Source: Pseudomonadota bacterium (GTDB lineage: Bacteria > Pseudomonadota > Alphaproteobacteria > Rhizobiales > Afifellaceae). Taken from it: DNA of 6,077 bases. The stretch's first letter is position 1. Every line of letters starts with the position of its first letter. The stretch lies in the NCBI GenBank assembly GCA_023417735.1, contig JAEZEK010000406.1, forward strand, positions 1-6,077, written 5' to 3'. Shown here one piece after another: positions 5,371 through 6,077 of this stretch. A model generated the notes under the pieces. That model had not been told where the DNA came from and made no database searches. It saw nothing but the letters and a program-made list of their open reading frames with translations. The translations under genes and the position numbers were made by a program.

Positions 5371-5439
5371 GATTGTAGTTTTCACTGCATGAGAATACGA
5401 TGCCTGCGATTGCACTCCTGGTGGACGGATCTCTCCCCG

Positions 5440-6021
5440 ATGCTCTCCGACACGCTGAACGAAGGCCTCGCCCGCTACCGGATCGGCGAGAAGATCCGTG
5501 CGCTCAGGAAGGAGAAGACCCTCGGCCTCGTGCAGCTCGGCCGCCACACCGGGCTGTCCCCGGCCATGCTCTCGAAGATCGAGCGCGGGCAGCTCTTCCC
5601 GACGCTGCCGACGCTGCTGAGGATCGCCCTCGTCTTCGGCGTCGGGCTCGATCACTTCTTCGTGGAGGAGAAGCGGCCGCGGGTCGCCGTCGTGCGCGCG
5701 AAGGACCGCATCCGGCTGCCGGCCGATCCCGACGCGGATGCGCCGGCCTATCTCTTCGAGAGCCTCGACTTCCCGGTCACGGAGCGCAGGATGGAGGCCT
5801 ATTACGCCGAGTTCCCGCCGGGCGCACCGGCGTCCGAGCCCCATCGCCACGACGGCGCCGAGCTCGTCTACGTCACGGCCGGGCGCCTTGCCGTCACCGT
5901 GGCCGGCGAGGAGACGCTGCTCGCGGCCGGCGACGCGATCTCGTTCGAGTCCGGGGAGCCCCATTCCTATCGGCAGGACGGTCGCGCGGCCGCCGGCGCG
6001 GTCGTCGTGGTGGTGCGGTAG
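5440..6021 (+). CDS. XRE-family transcriptional regulator with C-terminal cupin domain
   Basis: A 193-residue DNA-binding regulator. The N-terminal helix-turn-helix spans about residues 14-70: IGEKIRALRKEKTLGL (15-30), then LGRHTGLSPAMLSKIERG (33-50), which is the classic XRE turn and recognition helix, and PTLPTLLRIALVFGV (54-68). The cupin barrel covers about 115-190, with EPHRH (133-137), Glu141, GRLAVTVAGEETLLAAGDAI (148-167) and PHSY (174-177). His135, His137, Glu141 and His175 match the usual cupin metal-ligand pattern, so a metal or small ligand may be sensed. The frame opens at ATG 5389, but I prefer ATG 5440 because XRE-cupin proteins normally start just before the helix-turn-helix and the first 17 residues look unrelated; neither start has a strong Shine-Dalgarno. 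Divergence from FAS1 makes that unit and its own gene likely targets. The effector is unknown. Confidence 0.88.
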   Translation: MLSDTLNEGLARYRIGEKIRALRKEKTLGLVQLGRHTGLSPAMLSKIERGQLFPTLPTLLRIALVFGVGLDHFFVEEKRPRVAVVRAKDRIRLPADPDADAPAYLFESLDFPVTERRMEAYYAEFPPGAPASEPHRHDGAELVYVTAGRLAVTVAGEETLLAAGDAISFESGEPHSYRQDGRAAAGAVVVVVR

Positions 6022-6077
6022 CGCCTCGGCCCTCGACCGCCATGCACCCGCCTGCAAGAATGGGGACGCCGCGTTGC

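Noticed and set aside
6022..6077. A possible new gene start at ATG 6042
   Set aside because: Only 12 codons are visible before the window ends, no Shine-Dalgarno precedes it, and the residues match nothing I recognise.

Overview
The window is GC-rich, apart from short AT-rich patches between genes. It looks like chromosomal DNA of a Gram-negative alphaproteobacterium, perhaps of the Hyphomicrobiales. This rests on the GC-rich codon use and the gene families present: a GstB-like glutathione transferase, an RraA-fold aldolase, isovaleryl-CoA dehydrogenase, an HTH-cupin regulator and a GH25 lipoprotein. The taxonomic call is inference; no rRNA or marker gene is present.

Layout. Positions 1-2891 are all on the minus strand. 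In transcription order they hold an isovaleryl-CoA dehydrogenase gene (ivd, 2891-1719), a decayed PIN/VapC toxin remnant (1691-1440), an RraA-family aldolase-like gene (1307-603) and a GstB-like glutathione S-transferase that runs off the left edge (578-1). The last two are 24 bp apart and probably form an operon. Divergent from ivd is a small membrane methyltransferase of the ICMT/PEMT type (2967-3452, plus strand). It converges on a GH25 lysozyme-like lipoprotein gene (4292-3504, minus strand), with a hairpin between the two stop codons. GH25 has its own plausible promoter in the AT-rich stretch at 4339-4367.

Next on the minus strand are a secreted fasciclin (FAS1) domain protein (5257-4757) and a small two-helix DUF378 membrane protein (4691-4458). 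They are 65 bp apart, with a strong GC hairpin between them. An AT-rich divergent control region (about 5325-5390) separates FAS1 from an XRE-type HTH plus cupin transcription factor (5440-6021, plus strand). The last 56 bases hold nothing I can support.

How the genes relate. The window is mostly a mosaic of short metabolic and envelope units rather than one pathway. ivd belongs to leucine breakdown, but none of its usual partner genes is here. RraA-like and GST may act together on a small organic acid or electrophile, which is inferred from linkage only. FAS1, DUF378 and GH25 are envelope or secreted proteins. The HTH-cupin protein is placed to control itself and possibly the FAS1-DUF378 unit. 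I found no CRISPR array, tRNA, rRNA, intact mobile element or clearly new defence system. The most notable oddities are the truncated toxin gene fused against the end of ivd, the structured FAS1/regulator intergenic region, and the hairpin plus 19-bp repeat at the GH25 3' end.
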